From contig NW_024104762.1 in NCBI RefSeq assembly GCF_003945595.2, forward strand, positions 1 to 64,000: DNA of 64,000 nt, given 5' to 3'. The stretch is from Pipra filicauda. Lineage: Eukaryota; Chordata; Aves; Passeriformes; Pipridae. The position numbers and the translations under genes are program-made. The notes below the pieces were generated by a model. The model worked only from the letters and a program-made list of their open reading frames with translations. It did no database searches and was not told the DNA's origin. Below are positions 11,101-47,046 of the stretch, piece after piece (position 1 is the first letter of the stretch; each line of letters starts with the position of its first letter).

Positions 11101-13610
11101 GGGGCCTGGGAGTCCTCACAGGGGCCTGGGAGTCCTTCCCAGCTCGTCAGGGAGGGAAACAGCCCAGAGTTAGGAAGGGATTTAAACTGCTGGTTTGGGT
11201 CTGAGATTGCAGCCCATGAGCTTCAACCTTTGGCTGAAATCAGTGAGACTTCAGGTTCTGCAAAACACATGAACTTATCCCCTGGGCTTATCCCTTCTCA
11301 GAATCATAAAATCCCAGACTGGTCTGGGTTGGGAGGGACCTTAAAAATCATCCAGTGCCACCCCCTGCCATGGGCAGGGACACCTTCCACCAGCCCAGGT
11401 TGCTCCAACCTGGCCTTGGACACTTCCAGGGATCCAGGGGCAGCCACAACTTCTCTGGGAAACCTGGGCCAGGGCCTCCCCACCCTCCCAGCCAGGAATT
11501 CCTTCCCAATATCCCATCTATCCCTGCCCTCTGGCAGTGGGAAGCCATTCCCATTTTCCTGTCCCTCCAGGCCCTTGTTTAAAGTCCATCCAAGTCCCTC
11601 TCCAGGTCTCTTCAGACACTGGAAGGGGCTCTGAGGTCTCCCCAGAACCTTCTCTTCTCCAGAGTGAAAACCTGTGTCTCATGTTGTGCTGAATAATCCC
11701 ACAATCATCAAGGCTGGGAGAGACCTCCAGGATCATCCAGTCCCACCCCAGCAGGATCACCCCCAATCCATGTCCCCAAGGGCCACATCCAGACACCTCT
11801 GGGACACTCCCAGACACAGGGACTCCTCCACCTCCCTGGGACACTTATTCCAAGGCCTGATCATTCCTGCAGGGAAAAATTGTTTCTAATCTCTGATCTG
11901 AACCTGCCCTGGGGCAATTTTAGGCCATTTCCTCTCCTCCTCTCCCTTGGGACGTGAAGGAGTGTGGCCCCCACCTCACTCATGGAGTGCCCTGGAATGA
12001 ATCCAGTTTGTTCCTCTTTGCTGCCCAGGTTGTTGCCCTCAATCCCACCCAGCTGTTCCCATGAATGGTTTTGCTGTTGGAATGTTCCAGGTGATTGACC
12101 ACAAGTTGTACGGGAGTCGCTCGGAGTTCGACAGCACAATCGACCGAGTGCTGGAGGAGTTTGCTGTGGAGCTGGTCTGTCTGTCAGGATTTATGAGGGT
12201 TTTGTCCAGCCCTTTCCTCCGAAAATGGAAAGGTAAGAAACTGTAAGTGTAGAAGGGAACCCATACAGGGATGGTTGGTCTCACCAGGACTCCCCTGCCG
12301 GAGTTCTGTCCTTTGGTTAATCCCTCAGCCTCGCTGGCTCTGAGGACATTCCAGCAGGGGGGCTGCCCTGTGCTTCCAGTCCTTCTGGCAGTGGGATCCT
12401 GGCTGTGGATTGGCACAGAAACCCCTTGTGCTGCATCAGGAGTGACATGGGGCAGAGACAGGGCACGGACTGGCTCTGCTGCCTCCCCTGGGAAGGGCTT
12501 TGATCCCACCCTCTGCCAAGGAGCTCTGCTGGGGGGTCCTGCTGAACTCACTCCCTGCAGTTTCCTGTTAGAAAAAATGGGAGAGAAACTGATTTCTCCT
12601 GGAAGAGCAGAATTCCCTCAGACCAGGCCAGAGGTGCTCAGAGCTGTTTGGAACCACTGATCTCATCTCACTTATATTTTTTAAGGAAATTCAGTTCAAA
12701 TTATCATTTCTTCTCTTTTTTTTTTTTTTTTTAACTCCTCTCTAATGTCCAGGGAAAATTTTGAATGCTTCTCCCTCACTTTTTCCACTCATCAAGGATG
12801 GAAATGCCCCTCAGGAGCCCCCACAAAGTGGATTCAAGGTCACAGGCTGCACCGTGCATTTTGTCCTGGTGAGTGTCTTTAGGAAAAGGAATTGGCTTTT
12901 TTCTTTCCTTTCTGAAGGCAGAGGCAGGCAGAGGGAGCAGGGAGGTGTGGGAACCTTGGGGTTGTTACCAGTAAAAGGTGTGGGGTTGTGTTGTATTTGG
13001 GGTCCCCTTTTCTTCCTTTGTATTTTGGGGTGATTTTTGCAGTTTCTCCCACTCTCAGCACTGGCCCGGAGCCTGCCATCCCTGATGTCCCCCTGGGGTC
13101 ACCGAGGTGTCTGTTGGGCAGGGGGCACCTCTCCAGCCTGCCATCCCACGTCCCTCCCTGATGTCCCCCGGGGTCACAGAGGTGTCCCTTGGGCAGGTGG
13201 TCCCTCTCCAGGTGCACTCTGAGCCTCCTGCCCACGACCACCCGTGTGCCCACCGAGATCTCTGCCCCGTCAGCATCACCCAGAACCTCCCTGAGCCGCT
13301 CAGCACCCCCTCTAAGCCCCCACCTGTCCCATTCCAGGAGGACTCCGGCGCCAGGGCCGTGATCCACCGGGAGCCCATCCCCGTGCGGGCGGAGGACACG
13401 GAGCAGGCGCTGGCGGAGCGGGTGAAGGAGGCCGAGTGCCGCGCCTTCCCCGTGGCCCTGCAGCTCGTGGCCAGCGGGGCCGTGAGCCTGGGAGCCGATG
13501 GAAGAACCTCCTGGAAGCAGGAGAGCCAAAGTCTGGGACTGCACGGGGAGAAGGGAGACTGCACGTCCTCCCTTGTGGCTCCGGAGCCTCCGGAACACGG
13601 TGGGGAGTAG
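1946..13610 (+). CDS. GART-like paralogue (GARS end-AIRS-transformylase), 5' part off window; probable pseudoenzyme
   Basis: Twelve exons are visible: 1946-2177, 2301-2395, 3143-3252, 4976-5174, 5998-6249, 6911-7063, 9199-9405, 10346-10486, 10797-10927, 12091-12232, 12753-12868 and 13338-13610 (TAG at the end). Every exon has AG/GT flanks and the same phase as its counterpart in the GART gene on the other strand. Eight of the twelve have exactly the same length; the others differ by 3, 6, 9 or, in the last exon, 90 bases. Joined, they leave one open frame of 682 codons plus stop after a 2-base codon remainder. The protein aligns to GART from the end of the GARS module to the C terminus. Many active-site residues are replaced (see the module entries), so catalysis is unlikely. 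The conserved frame argues against simple decay. Upstream GARS exons are not seen in 1-1945 and should lie to the left. It could still be a pseudogene too young to have stops, but its divergence makes that unlikely. Confidence 0.87.
2301..7063 (+). CDS. GART-like exons: AIRS-like module, first five exons
   Basis: This covers exons 2301-2395, 3143-3252, 4976-5174, 5998-6249 and 6911-7063. AIRS (PurM family) closes the imidazole ring of AIR using ATP. Compared with GART on the other strand, SGTDGVGTK has become CQTKGLGAK (Asp to Lys), CVND has become CVNA, FFLDYF has become FFLSYF, and GETAEMPG has become GQALSQLPG. These changes remove the acidic residues expected to bind nucleotide and metal. 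Structural segments such as [14 protein letters not shown] and [14 protein letters not shown] are almost unchanged. The exon at 2301 is the most diverged yet keeps its exact length of 95 bases. The 5998 exon is six bases longer than its partner and is very GC-rich. Confidence 0.85.
2696..3057 (+). mobile_element. CR1 3' fragment, third subfamily
   Basis: Contains the AGTGCCCAGCCCTGGAGGTG block and ends GATTCTGGGATTCTGTG. Preceded by an AATA/poly-A run at 2655-2695. Confidence 0.85.
3704..3815. repeat. ~55-bp AT-rich tandem repeat
   Basis: Two to three diverged copies of a unit with GGATCAGGATAAGTTGAGC and TATTTATATATTGG, in a GART-like intron. Confidence 0.7.
4375..4700 (+). mobile_element. 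CR1 3' fragment
   Basis: Starts in GGGGCTCCAGGAGAGCTGG and ends in CCAACCCACACCATTCCATG. Confidence 0.85.
5690..5950 (+). mobile_element. CR1 3' fragment
   Basis: Contains GAGAAGCTGTGGCTGCCCCT and GGTGGAAGGTGTCCCTGCCC; ends about 45 bases before a GART-like exon acceptor. Confidence 0.8.
6478..6855 (+). mobile_element. CR1 3' fragment
   Basis: Begins TTCAGCCTGGAGAAGAG and ends with GGACTTTATGATTCC, about 55 bases before the 6911 exon. Confidence 0.85.
7110..7600. other. Non-CR1 insertion-like sequence, unclassified
   Basis: From about 7110 the composition changes: a G-run, AT-rich sequence with TTTATTTTAACAATTTTG, then a purine-rich block to 7380. It directly precedes the minisatellite. 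It has the feel of a degraded LTR or other element but shows no clear ends or coding match. Confidence 0.3.
7600..8150. repeat. Alternating 98/99-bp minisatellite in a GART-like intron
   Basis: The marker GGGCCT recurs at 7615, 7714, 7812, 7911, 8009 and (as GGGCCC) 8107. Two unit types alternate, one with CATCAAATGTACC and GGCCTTTTCAGGGC, the other with CGTCAGATGTGCC and TATCTTTTCAGGAC, so the higher-order period is about 197 bases. About 5.5 units are present. Confidence 0.9.
8762..9085 (+). mobile_element. Two joined CR1 3' fragments
   Basis: 8762-8875 is a 3' end of the GGCCAGGTTGGACGGG type. It is followed directly by 8875-9085 of the AGTGCCCAGCCCTGGAGGTG type. The second appears inserted into or recombined with the tail of the first. 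Confidence 0.75.
9199..10486 (+). CDS. GART-like exons: end of AIRS module and linker
   Basis: Exon 9199-9405 encodes WKIPEIFCWLYKEGNLS, matching the AIRS C-terminal region of GART. In the conserved FNCG motif the Asn is replaced (FPCG). Exon 10346-10486 holds the variable linker and then KVKVAVLVSGTG, the first beta strand and glycine loop of the GAR transformylase fold, which are intact. The 9199 exon is three bases longer than in GART and the linker exon nine bases longer. The donor of the first exon is GTTAGC; GART also uses an unusual GTT donor here. Confidence 0.85.
10797..13610 (+). CDS. GART-like exons: GAR transformylase-like module with C-terminal extension
   Basis: This covers exons 10797-10927, 12091-12232, 12753-12868 and 13338-13610. 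GAR transformylase (PurN fold) uses an Asn-His-Asp set. GART has [10 protein letters not shown] and EEVDAG; this copy has NASPSLFPLI and EDSGARA. The Asn is kept, the His is Ser and the Asp is Gly. The HAH segment of the substrate loop is also lost. In contrast [19 protein letters not shown] and FPVALQLVASGAV are preserved. After GRTSWKQE the frame runs about 28 residues beyond the GART C terminus, to TAG at 13608-13610. The module should fold but probably does not transfer formyl groups. Confidence 0.86.
11085..11140. repeat. 20-bp tandem repeat
   Basis: About 2.7 copies of CTGGGAGTCCTCACAGGGGC. Confidence 0.85.
11300..11668 (-). mobile_element. CR1 3' fragment, antisense
   Basis: Reverse-oriented copy: GGTTGGGAGGGACCTTAAAA near the left end and TTCTCTTCTCCAG at the right. 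Confidence 0.85.
11690..12060 (-). mobile_element. CR1 3' fragment, antisense, second subfamily
   Basis: AATCATCAAGGCTGGGAGAG and CAGACACCTCTGGGACACTC mark the reversed subfamily seen at 1455. It ends about 30 bases before the 12091 exon. Confidence 0.8.
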
Positions 13611-13925
13611 GCGGGTAACGAGGGGCTCGTTCGTGCTCACCTTCCCTCCCCCTCCTCCTCCCTGTGCTGCTCTCTGATGTGTCCATGGCTCAGGTTTCCA
13701 CTCCCAGCCTTTTCCCTCAGCTCACAACTTTCCTTACACTCCTCTCGGAAAACCGGCGGTGGAAGCCCAGCTGTGCTTTCAGATTTGGAATTTCTTGGTT
13801 CTGTTCCTTGGTCTGTGAAGGACATAACGAGTCCCAGGGATGGCTCCGGCTGTGGAACTGCTCCGCTGCTCCCGAGGGAAAGTCTTTCTTCCAAGGGATC
13901 CGTTTTTGTGGCTGCACCACACAGC

Positions 13926-14012
13926 AGAGCCCTGGGAGCTTCCCAAAACAACCCCAGACAGGGACTGGGGAGAGCCCTGGGAGCTTCCCAAAACAACCCC
14001 AGACAGGGACTG
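13926..14012. repeat. 45-bp direct duplication
   Basis: AGAGCCCTGGGAGCTTCCCA and the following 22 bases occur at 13926 and again at 13971. Confidence 0.9.
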
Positions 14013-14033
14013 TGCTGCTCTCAGAGCAGGAGG

Positions 14034-14350
14034 AGAAAGATGTGGAGCTGCTGGAGAGAGTCCAGAGGAGGCCACGGGGATGCTCCCAAGGCTGGAACCC
14101 CTCTGCTCTGGAGCCAGGCTGGGAGAGCTGGGGGGGCTCACCTGGAGAAGAGAAGGCTCCAGGGAGAGCTGAGAGCCCCTTGCAGGGCCTAAAGGGGCTC
14201 CAGGAGAGCTGGAGAGGGACTGGGGACAAGGGATGGAGGGACAGGACACAGGGAATGGCTTCCCAGCAGGGAGAGATGGGATATTGGGAAGGAATTGCTG
14301 GCTGGGAGGGTGGGGAGGCCCTGGCACCCAAACCATTCCATGATTCTCGG
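14034..14350 (+). mobile_element. CR1 3' fragment with internal deletion
   Basis: Begins GATGTGGAGCTGCTGGAGAG; jumps from GGGGAGGCCCTGGCAC directly to the CCATTCCATGATTCTC tail. Confidence 0.8.
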
Positions 14351-14919
14351 TGTGTCTGCCAGAATTGTGACCTTCGTGCAAGTAACAAATCAGGAAGAAA
14401 GCCAGAAAAGCCAAAACAGAAATGAAGTAGCCAGAGATGAATTTTCCAGAGGAGGGATCAACAAGAGCCATTTGATGCAGTGGGAAAAATCTATTCCTGT
14501 TCTGTGGTGTGTCCTGGAAGGGCCCTGCTGTGTCCGTGCTCTTGGGCTCTGTGGGAGCAGAATCAGCTCCAGTTCCAAAGGCTGAATTTTTCCCTTTTTT
14601 TATTCTGTGTGGTGGCTTTACTGTGGCACGTGGGGTTTAATACTCAGGGAGGGGAGGAGTTCAGTTCCCTCCTGTAAACTGCCATTCCTGGACAGAGATC
14701 TGGATCTGTCCCTTGCACTGCAACGACTGGAGCAAGGAAGGTGCATTTTTCAGGAGCTGGGAGAAATAGGAAGAACTGCACCCAGGCAAGGTTATGGAAT
14801 ATTTGGTATAGAAAACTTCTGTGATCAAAGCACTGCTTGGTTTGTGTTGGGTCTGTTGTAACTGTGGAGTAGCTTCCTGCTGTACTTCATTGGAATTGCA
14901 TGGCTGTTCCAAAGCAACA

Positions 14920-14925
14920 AATAAA
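14920..14925 (+). terminator. Candidate polyadenylation signal for the GART-like gene
   Basis: AATAAA lies 1.3 kb after the GART-like stop codon, beyond a CR1 copy. It is the first canonical hexamer I noticed on the + strand after the stop. No transcript evidence is available, so its use is a guess. Confidence 0.3.
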
Positions 14926-15139
14926 GTGTTAAAAGAGAAGAGGGTGCTGGGTGTGCTCTGCTGGGTCTCCAGCTGATCCCATGGTCGAAAAGCTCGGATT
15001 TCTCTGTGTTCCTCCCTCCCCTCTGGGGTTGGGTCTGGTGAGAGTTTACTTACCAGGTTGTTCTTTTTCCAGAGGGGAAAGTGAACAAAGATCCAGCTCA
15101 CTGGGAAATTCCTTTTTAGGCATTTGTAGAAATACAGAG

Positions 15140-15440
15140 AGGTCAGAGGGGCTTTGGACAAGGGATGGAGTGACAAGACAAGGGGAGTGTCTTCCCAGTG
15201 CCAGAGGGCAGGGATAGATGGGATATTGGGAAGGAATTCCTGGCTGGGAGGGTGGTCAGGCCCTGGCCCAGGTTGCCCAGAGAAGCTGTGGCTGCCCCTG
15301 GATCCCTGGAAGTGTCCAAGGCCAGGTTGGACGGGGCTTGGAGCAACCTGGGCTGGTGGAAGGTGTCCCTGCCCATGGCGGGGGTGGCACTGGATGGTTT
15401 TTAAGGTCCCTTCCAACCCCAACCAGTCTGGAATTCCATG
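15140..15440 (+). mobile_element. CR1 3' fragment
   Basis: Carries GAAGCTGTGGCTGCCCC and ends with ACCAGTCTGGAATTCCATG. Confidence 0.85.
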
Positions 15441-15516
15441 AAATCCTTTACCAGCAGCCTTAGGTGGCAAAATACCTGTCTGGATCAGTGTGCCTGTGAG
15501 GCAGTGGGGTGTTGGA

Positions 15517-15622
15517 TTGTATTGGATTGGGGGTGATGGATTTGGGGGTATTGGATTTGGGGTGATGGATTTGGGGGTGATGGATTGGGGGGTGACAGAT
15601 TGGGGGGTGATGCAGAGGGGTG
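15517..15622. repeat. G-rich short tandem repeat
   Basis: About six units of GGTGATGGATTTGGG(G), ~17 bases each, with runs of four to six G; possible G-quadruplex former on the + strand. Confidence 0.8.
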
Positions 15623-16836
15623 CTGGATTTGGAGCCTCTGTGTGTCCTGCCTTTCTGGCAGTGACCCAACTGCTCTGATCAATAATGTGATGCTTATTTA
15701 ACATGCTATTTATTCACTGCACAGTAGTGATTTCACCCCTCCAAGCCTCTGTTTCTCCTGACTCCCCTGCCTGGAGCAGCACCGAGGCTGTGTGACCTCC
15801 CCTGCCCTGCTTCCAAGAACATCCCCTTTCCCAAACTCCTCCAGCTTCCTGGTAAAGGAATTCCAAGGAAATAGTTTTAGATTGATTTTTTTTTTTTTAC
15901 CTTATTAGACTTTATTTCAAATCCAAAGGAGATTATGCCAACATGGAAGTACCATCAGGACATGAGAGCCCAGAATAAAATCAGCTTTCTCTGTATTAAG
16001 GGGGAGCTGTAAAGCACATCCTCAGCTCCCTCTCCTCTGTGGGAGGGAAGCCTGATTCCTTGAGTGAGTACATTAAAATGGTTCCACAGCTGTACTAAAA
16101 TATTAAAAGAAAACTACAGGTGCTGAGCTGCACAAAGACCTGGATTGTTTTCCCATGTTCACAGTCACTGGGTGTCCATCAGAGCCACTCCAGGTGGAAA
16201 CACTGCTCCAAGAATAAAGGCACTCCAGAATTCCTGAGGAATGTCTCACAAGCCAAGGACAAGTTTTGTGTCAGGTCTTTCTGCTCATTTTAAAAACCCA
16301 GAAACCCGACTGTTCTGGTGCTGGACAAATCTCTGAGGGGAATTCCTGGGCTATGTGGGAATGCTGAGGGAAAACAGGCAGCACACACTGAATCCCATTG
16401 GCATCTGACTGACAGCAGGTTCAGTGCTTGGAATTCCAGGATATATCAGAGAATTGGGCCAGACAAGATCTACCACCATCAAACCAGAAACTAGATGGTA
16501 AAAAATCCAACAGCTGGTGTTTGGGGAGGCTGTTTTCTCTTGGTTTGCCCGAGGTTTTTATGAGTGAAAGTTTCTGCCTTTCTCTTCCATTGTACTTTTC
16601 CCCCAGACACTTCCCAGCAGAGCCCAGGAGAAGCCCTGTCCCAGCTCTGCTGTCCCCATTCAGTCCCAGAGGTGCTCAGCCCCCTCTGGAACCACCGGGG
16701 GGGGGTTTGCTTTGTTAGGAAAGCGACCGAGACCCCAAATGTTGGCAAGGAAGTGATTAAAATTAGGAAGCACCAGAGCCATTGCTGCACCTCCTGGGAA
16801 CAGCCTCAACATTCCCGTTTGTGGCTTTCTCTGGAT

Positions 16837-16842
16837 TTTATT
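16837..16842 (-). terminator. GART: Candidate GART polyadenylation signal
   Basis: AATAAA on the - strand (TTTATT as written) lies about 120 bases after the GART stop. More distal hexamers at 15911-15916 and 15709-15714 are alternatives that would give a 3' UTR of 1.0-1.25 kb. Sequence alone does not decide between them. Confidence 0.35.
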
Positions 16843-16959
16843 TGAATCTTTAGCCCTGTGAGGCCATGAGGGGAGTGAAGGGAACGCTGTCCGTGCTGTG
16901 GGTCAGCCAGGGCCCCCCAGCTGTCCCCTCCAAGGACATCCATGGACGTGCTGCTGCTC

Positions 16960-43263
<26,304 letters not shown>

Positions 43264-43409
43264 TCAGAGACTGAACCACCCAGAGCACAGCAGGAACCCC
43301 TAAGGAAACTCATCCTGGGGTTTAGTGACAGTGGAAACTGCTCGTGGTTATAAAGAAGGCTGGGATAAAGGAAAAACCTTGATGAATGACCAGGCTGGGA
43401 TTTGCAGCC

Positions 43410-43810
43410 TAATCCCAGACTGGTTTGGGTTGGGAGGGACCTCAAAGCTCATCCCATTCCACCCCCTGCCATGGGCAGGGACACCTTCCACCAGCCCAGG
43501 GTGCTCCAAGCCCCGTCCAACCTGGCCTGGGACACTTCCAGGGATCCAGGGGCAGCCACAGCTTCTCTGGGCAACCTGGGCCAGGGCCTCCCCACCCTCC
43601 TAGCCAGGAATTCCTTCCCAATATCCCATCTAACCCTGCCCTCTGGCACTGGGAAGCCATTCCCTGTGTCCTGTCCCTCCATGCCTTGTCCCCAGTCCCT
43701 CTCCAGCTCTCCTGGAGCCCCTTTAGACCCTGCAAGGGGCTCTCAGCTCTCCCTGGAGCCTTCTCTTCTCCAGGTGAGCCCCCCCAGCTCTCCCAGCCTG
43801 GCTCCAGAGC
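43410..43810 (-). mobile_element. CR1 3' fragment, antisense
   Basis: TTTGGGTTGGGAGGGACCTC at the left end, CTCTTCTCCAGGTGAGCCCC at the right; inside GART intron 1. Confidence 0.85.
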
Positions 43811-44255
43811 AGAGGCTGTAGGAGCCACTCCCAGGAGGAAGAACAGAGCCCAGAGCAGAGGTTTGGACAGCAGGAACACGCCGTGCCCCCGCTGTAATCC
43901 CAGCATGTCACACACCCCCAGACCCTCCCCTCACACAGGGCACCGACCTGCCCTCCTGGCCAGGGCTCCAAGGTGAGCTCAGACACAGGAGAGCAGGACA
44001 CACAAAATGCACCTCAGAAAAGGCAAAAAACCCCCAACAAACCCCAACACATTTCTAAGGGAAAAGCAGAAATGATCAAAAGCAGATTTTCAGATAAGAC
44101 AGGGACATCACGTCAGCTGCTACAGCTTGACTTGGATAAAGCTGCTCTGATAAGGCAAAATATCTGGATTAGGGAAAATACCCAGGCAGAATAAAGCCAA
44201 AATAAACATGAAGAGAAGGATAAGGTACAGAACATTAACACTGAGTCCTTCACTA

Positions 44256-44312
44256 TCATATAATATCACTATAATATCATATCATATCATGTATCACATA
44301 TCACTATCATAC
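44256..44312. repeat. ATATC-type short tandem repeat
   Basis: Imperfect TATCATA/TATCACTA units in GART intron 1. Confidence 0.75.
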
Positions 44313-45279
44313 CAGAGATAAAATTCAACAGTAGTTTCATGCTGGGGGAGACCAACAGGTTTCTAATCAAGTGTTGGACAAAATATACACGTTGCAGCAT
44401 TGAGAAATGTTCTAGCTACAGAACTCCAGGATGACTTGCAATTAAAAAAAACCACCCTGGGCTAAAAATGATCAGTTATGGTGTAGATATTTGGGATATT
44501 ATGCTTAACCTCTTTTATATTACAAATCAAGAAAAAATTGAAGATAAAAGAACAAGGGATACAGCAAAGGGATGAATTAAAGACAGTAATGGGAATATTA
44601 AAGAACATTTATAAGCTGTCTCCTCCACTGAAGTTAAACTAAACATGTAGTCAGTGGAGTCCACAGACAGCTGCCATTAAATAGTAACATTTATGGCAAA
44701 TTTTTATCAATAATAAGTTGAATTATACACAACATAATTATGTGGGAAAAAAAAATTAGAACTTTTAACCCTTAAACTTTTAAATTAAACGAAAAAAAAT
44801 TGAAATTTAAAACTTTCCAAGTGAGTGACTGGAAGGCAGGGCCAGCCCAGACTTACTGTGTGCTCCGTGCAGGCTGAGCAGAGCAGGACCCGGGAGCTCG
44901 AAGGGAAGAGGGAGCAGCAGCCCCTGGTTAAAATGTGCTGCCCTGGCCCAACACTCCCGCCCCACTGCTCCCACTCCAGCAGCCAATGGCCAGGGAACTG
45001 CAGCCATTCCAGCTGGGAACAGGGGACGGGAACCTGCCTACAAGTGGTGGGGGAGTGAGAAGCAAAAGCTTTGCAGAGCAGGAGCTGCACATCCTGCTGC
45101 CTCGAAACAAAATAAATTCTGTCCCATCCCAGCTATTTTTCTGCAGTTAAAACCATTCACCAACCAGTTTGTGAACAGCCTCTTTTTATCTAAAAATGAG
45201 GCTCTGCATTGTTGCTGTAAATAAAAATGACCTGTGTACATGAACAGTATGAGAGAATAAGGTGTATGATGCAAATTAT

Positions 45280-45440
45280 CACGGAATGGTTTGGGTGGGG
45301 AGGGACCTTAAAGTCCCTCCAGTGCCACCCCTGCCATGGGCAGGGACACCTTCCACCAGCCCAGGTTGCTCCAAGCCCCCTCCAACCTGGAATTGGACAC
45401 TTCCAGGCATGGAGCAGCCACAGCTTCTGTGGGCAACCTG
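45280..45440 (-). mobile_element. CR1 3' tail fragment, antisense
   Basis: ACGGAATGGTTTGGGTGGGG followed by GGGACACCTTCCACCAGCCC. Confidence 0.8.
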
Positions 45441-46929
45441 CCCTGAAGTGACATATTCTAATACCACTGTCAGCTGGAAACACACTAATAACATACAAAG
45501 TTTGATATGGGAGCAAGGAAATAGAACAAGCCAGGCCTCCTATGCCCAAATAATATTTAATCACTTCAGAATAAAAAATGTGAGTGAAAAGTAAGTTTCA
45601 GATGTTTGTTTTGAGGCTCCATGTTATTGGTGCATCCCACTATGGTATCCAAGCAACTTTTATTTAGGAGTGTGGCTTGAGAAGAACTTCTGCTGGCAAT
45701 CCCAGTTTGGGAGGCTCGGATTTAGCAGTGGCAGCTTCTTTTCCACACTGACACAGAAGGATGCCGTGGAGGCCCCTCTGCTGCTCAGCAGGGTCTGGCT
45801 TTAAAAGTGAAAATTCCAAGAGGCAACATTTCTTTTTATTTCTGTCCCTAATCCAGGAGTCAAAAATTCGTTATCAAGAGACCTAAAGCCCAGGTAGAAA
45901 GACAAGGTAGATATTTACTACTGTGAGGACTATCACACCCCCAGGATTTTTGGGAGCAATTCCTTAAAGGTTCCAAACCATGGAGTGCAATTACCTTTGG
46001 CAGCCATCGTCTGCTTTGGTAAAGGAGGGAGGAACGTTTGTTTAAAAGGTGTCCCAAAATAAAGAGCAGGGACATTTCAGGAAAGGGGCTGTTAGTAGGT
46101 CCGTCTATGAAGGGAGAACAGGGAAGAAGAAACTAATCACTCCAAGGATCCAAGAGGGGAGGAGCCAAGGATAGAGTGAAGACAAGGTGATTCCCAGAGC
46201 TTATCCCAGAGGTTGCCAGGAGAAAGTCTGCAGGGAGGAGCAGCAGCCCAGAGACCTTTATCCTCCAGGGCAGGCGGAGTCACCGACAATCCAGGTAACT
46301 CTTCCACTCCAGCAGGGCCTGTGGGGCAGAGAAAACCCAGTGAGGAAGGAAATCCCAACAGTCCTGAGGGCTTTTTACCAGCCTGACTCCTCCAGGAGCC
46401 ACAGAGAGGTCTCAAACACAGGGAGCACTGGGATGAGGCCACCCAGGAGCTGCCCTTTCCCTGTGAACAGTCAGGACAGGAGCCACTGACATTCCCAAAC
46501 TGGCCTGTGCCCAAGGCTGTTACACCCAGCTCCCTGGCTGCATTTATGGAGAAAACTCTGGAAGGAAACACCAACTCCTGAAGCACTTATTCCCAAGGGG
46601 CAGCTTCACAAGTGTGGTGCAAGTTACCTAATTAGTTTATCTCGACTGGGTGGGGTATTTTAATAAGGCAGTGCCTTATCACCTCACCCTAATTACAGCA
46701 GTGAAAGGTGCAATTAGATCTCTGCACTCCAGCACAAACACAAAGGGTCCCACTGGTGGCACCTCACTGCTTCAGACAGTGATTTATTTTTTTTAATTAA
46801 GCTCTAGTGCTGTTGGTTTTCTCTGTGCTCCTTGATATCCTCACTTCCCAACACTGGGAATCAGGAAACCTGATGCAGCATTCAAGCTTCTTCAGACCAA
46901 GGACACGGTTCTTGCCCAGTGTCTTAATT

Positions 46930-47046
46930 CAAGGCCAGGCTGGACAGGGCTCTGGGTAACTGGTCTAGTGGAAAGTGTCCCTGCCCATGGAATGGGATGA
47001 GCTTTGAGGTCCCTTCCAACCCAAACCAGTCTGGGATTCTATGAAT
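46930..47046 (+). mobile_element. CR1 3' tail fragment
   Basis: AAGGCCAGGCTGGACAGGGC through TGGGATTCTATGAATTCC. Confidence 0.75.

Larger units (their letters stand above)
13611..16959. other. Intergenic region between convergent GART-like and GART genes
   Basis: This 3.3 kb separates the two stop codons and should hold both 3' UTRs. It contains a 45-bp duplication (13926-14012), CR1 copies at 14034-14350 and 15140-15440, a G-rich short tandem repeat (15517-15622), and AT-rich sequence with AATAAA on the - strand at 16837-16842, 15911-15916 and 15709-15714. I see no further gene. Confidence 0.6.

Noticed and set aside
10681..11634. 317-codon + strand frame across the 10797 exon
   Set aside because: It is the wrong frame for the GART-like exon and continues into an antisense CR1. 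The spliced frame with conserved ARAGIPTR is the real one.
14661..15704. 347-codon - strand frame between GART and its paralogue
   Set aside because: Its middle is a CR1 read in reverse and one end is the G-rich repeat read as Pro-rich peptide.
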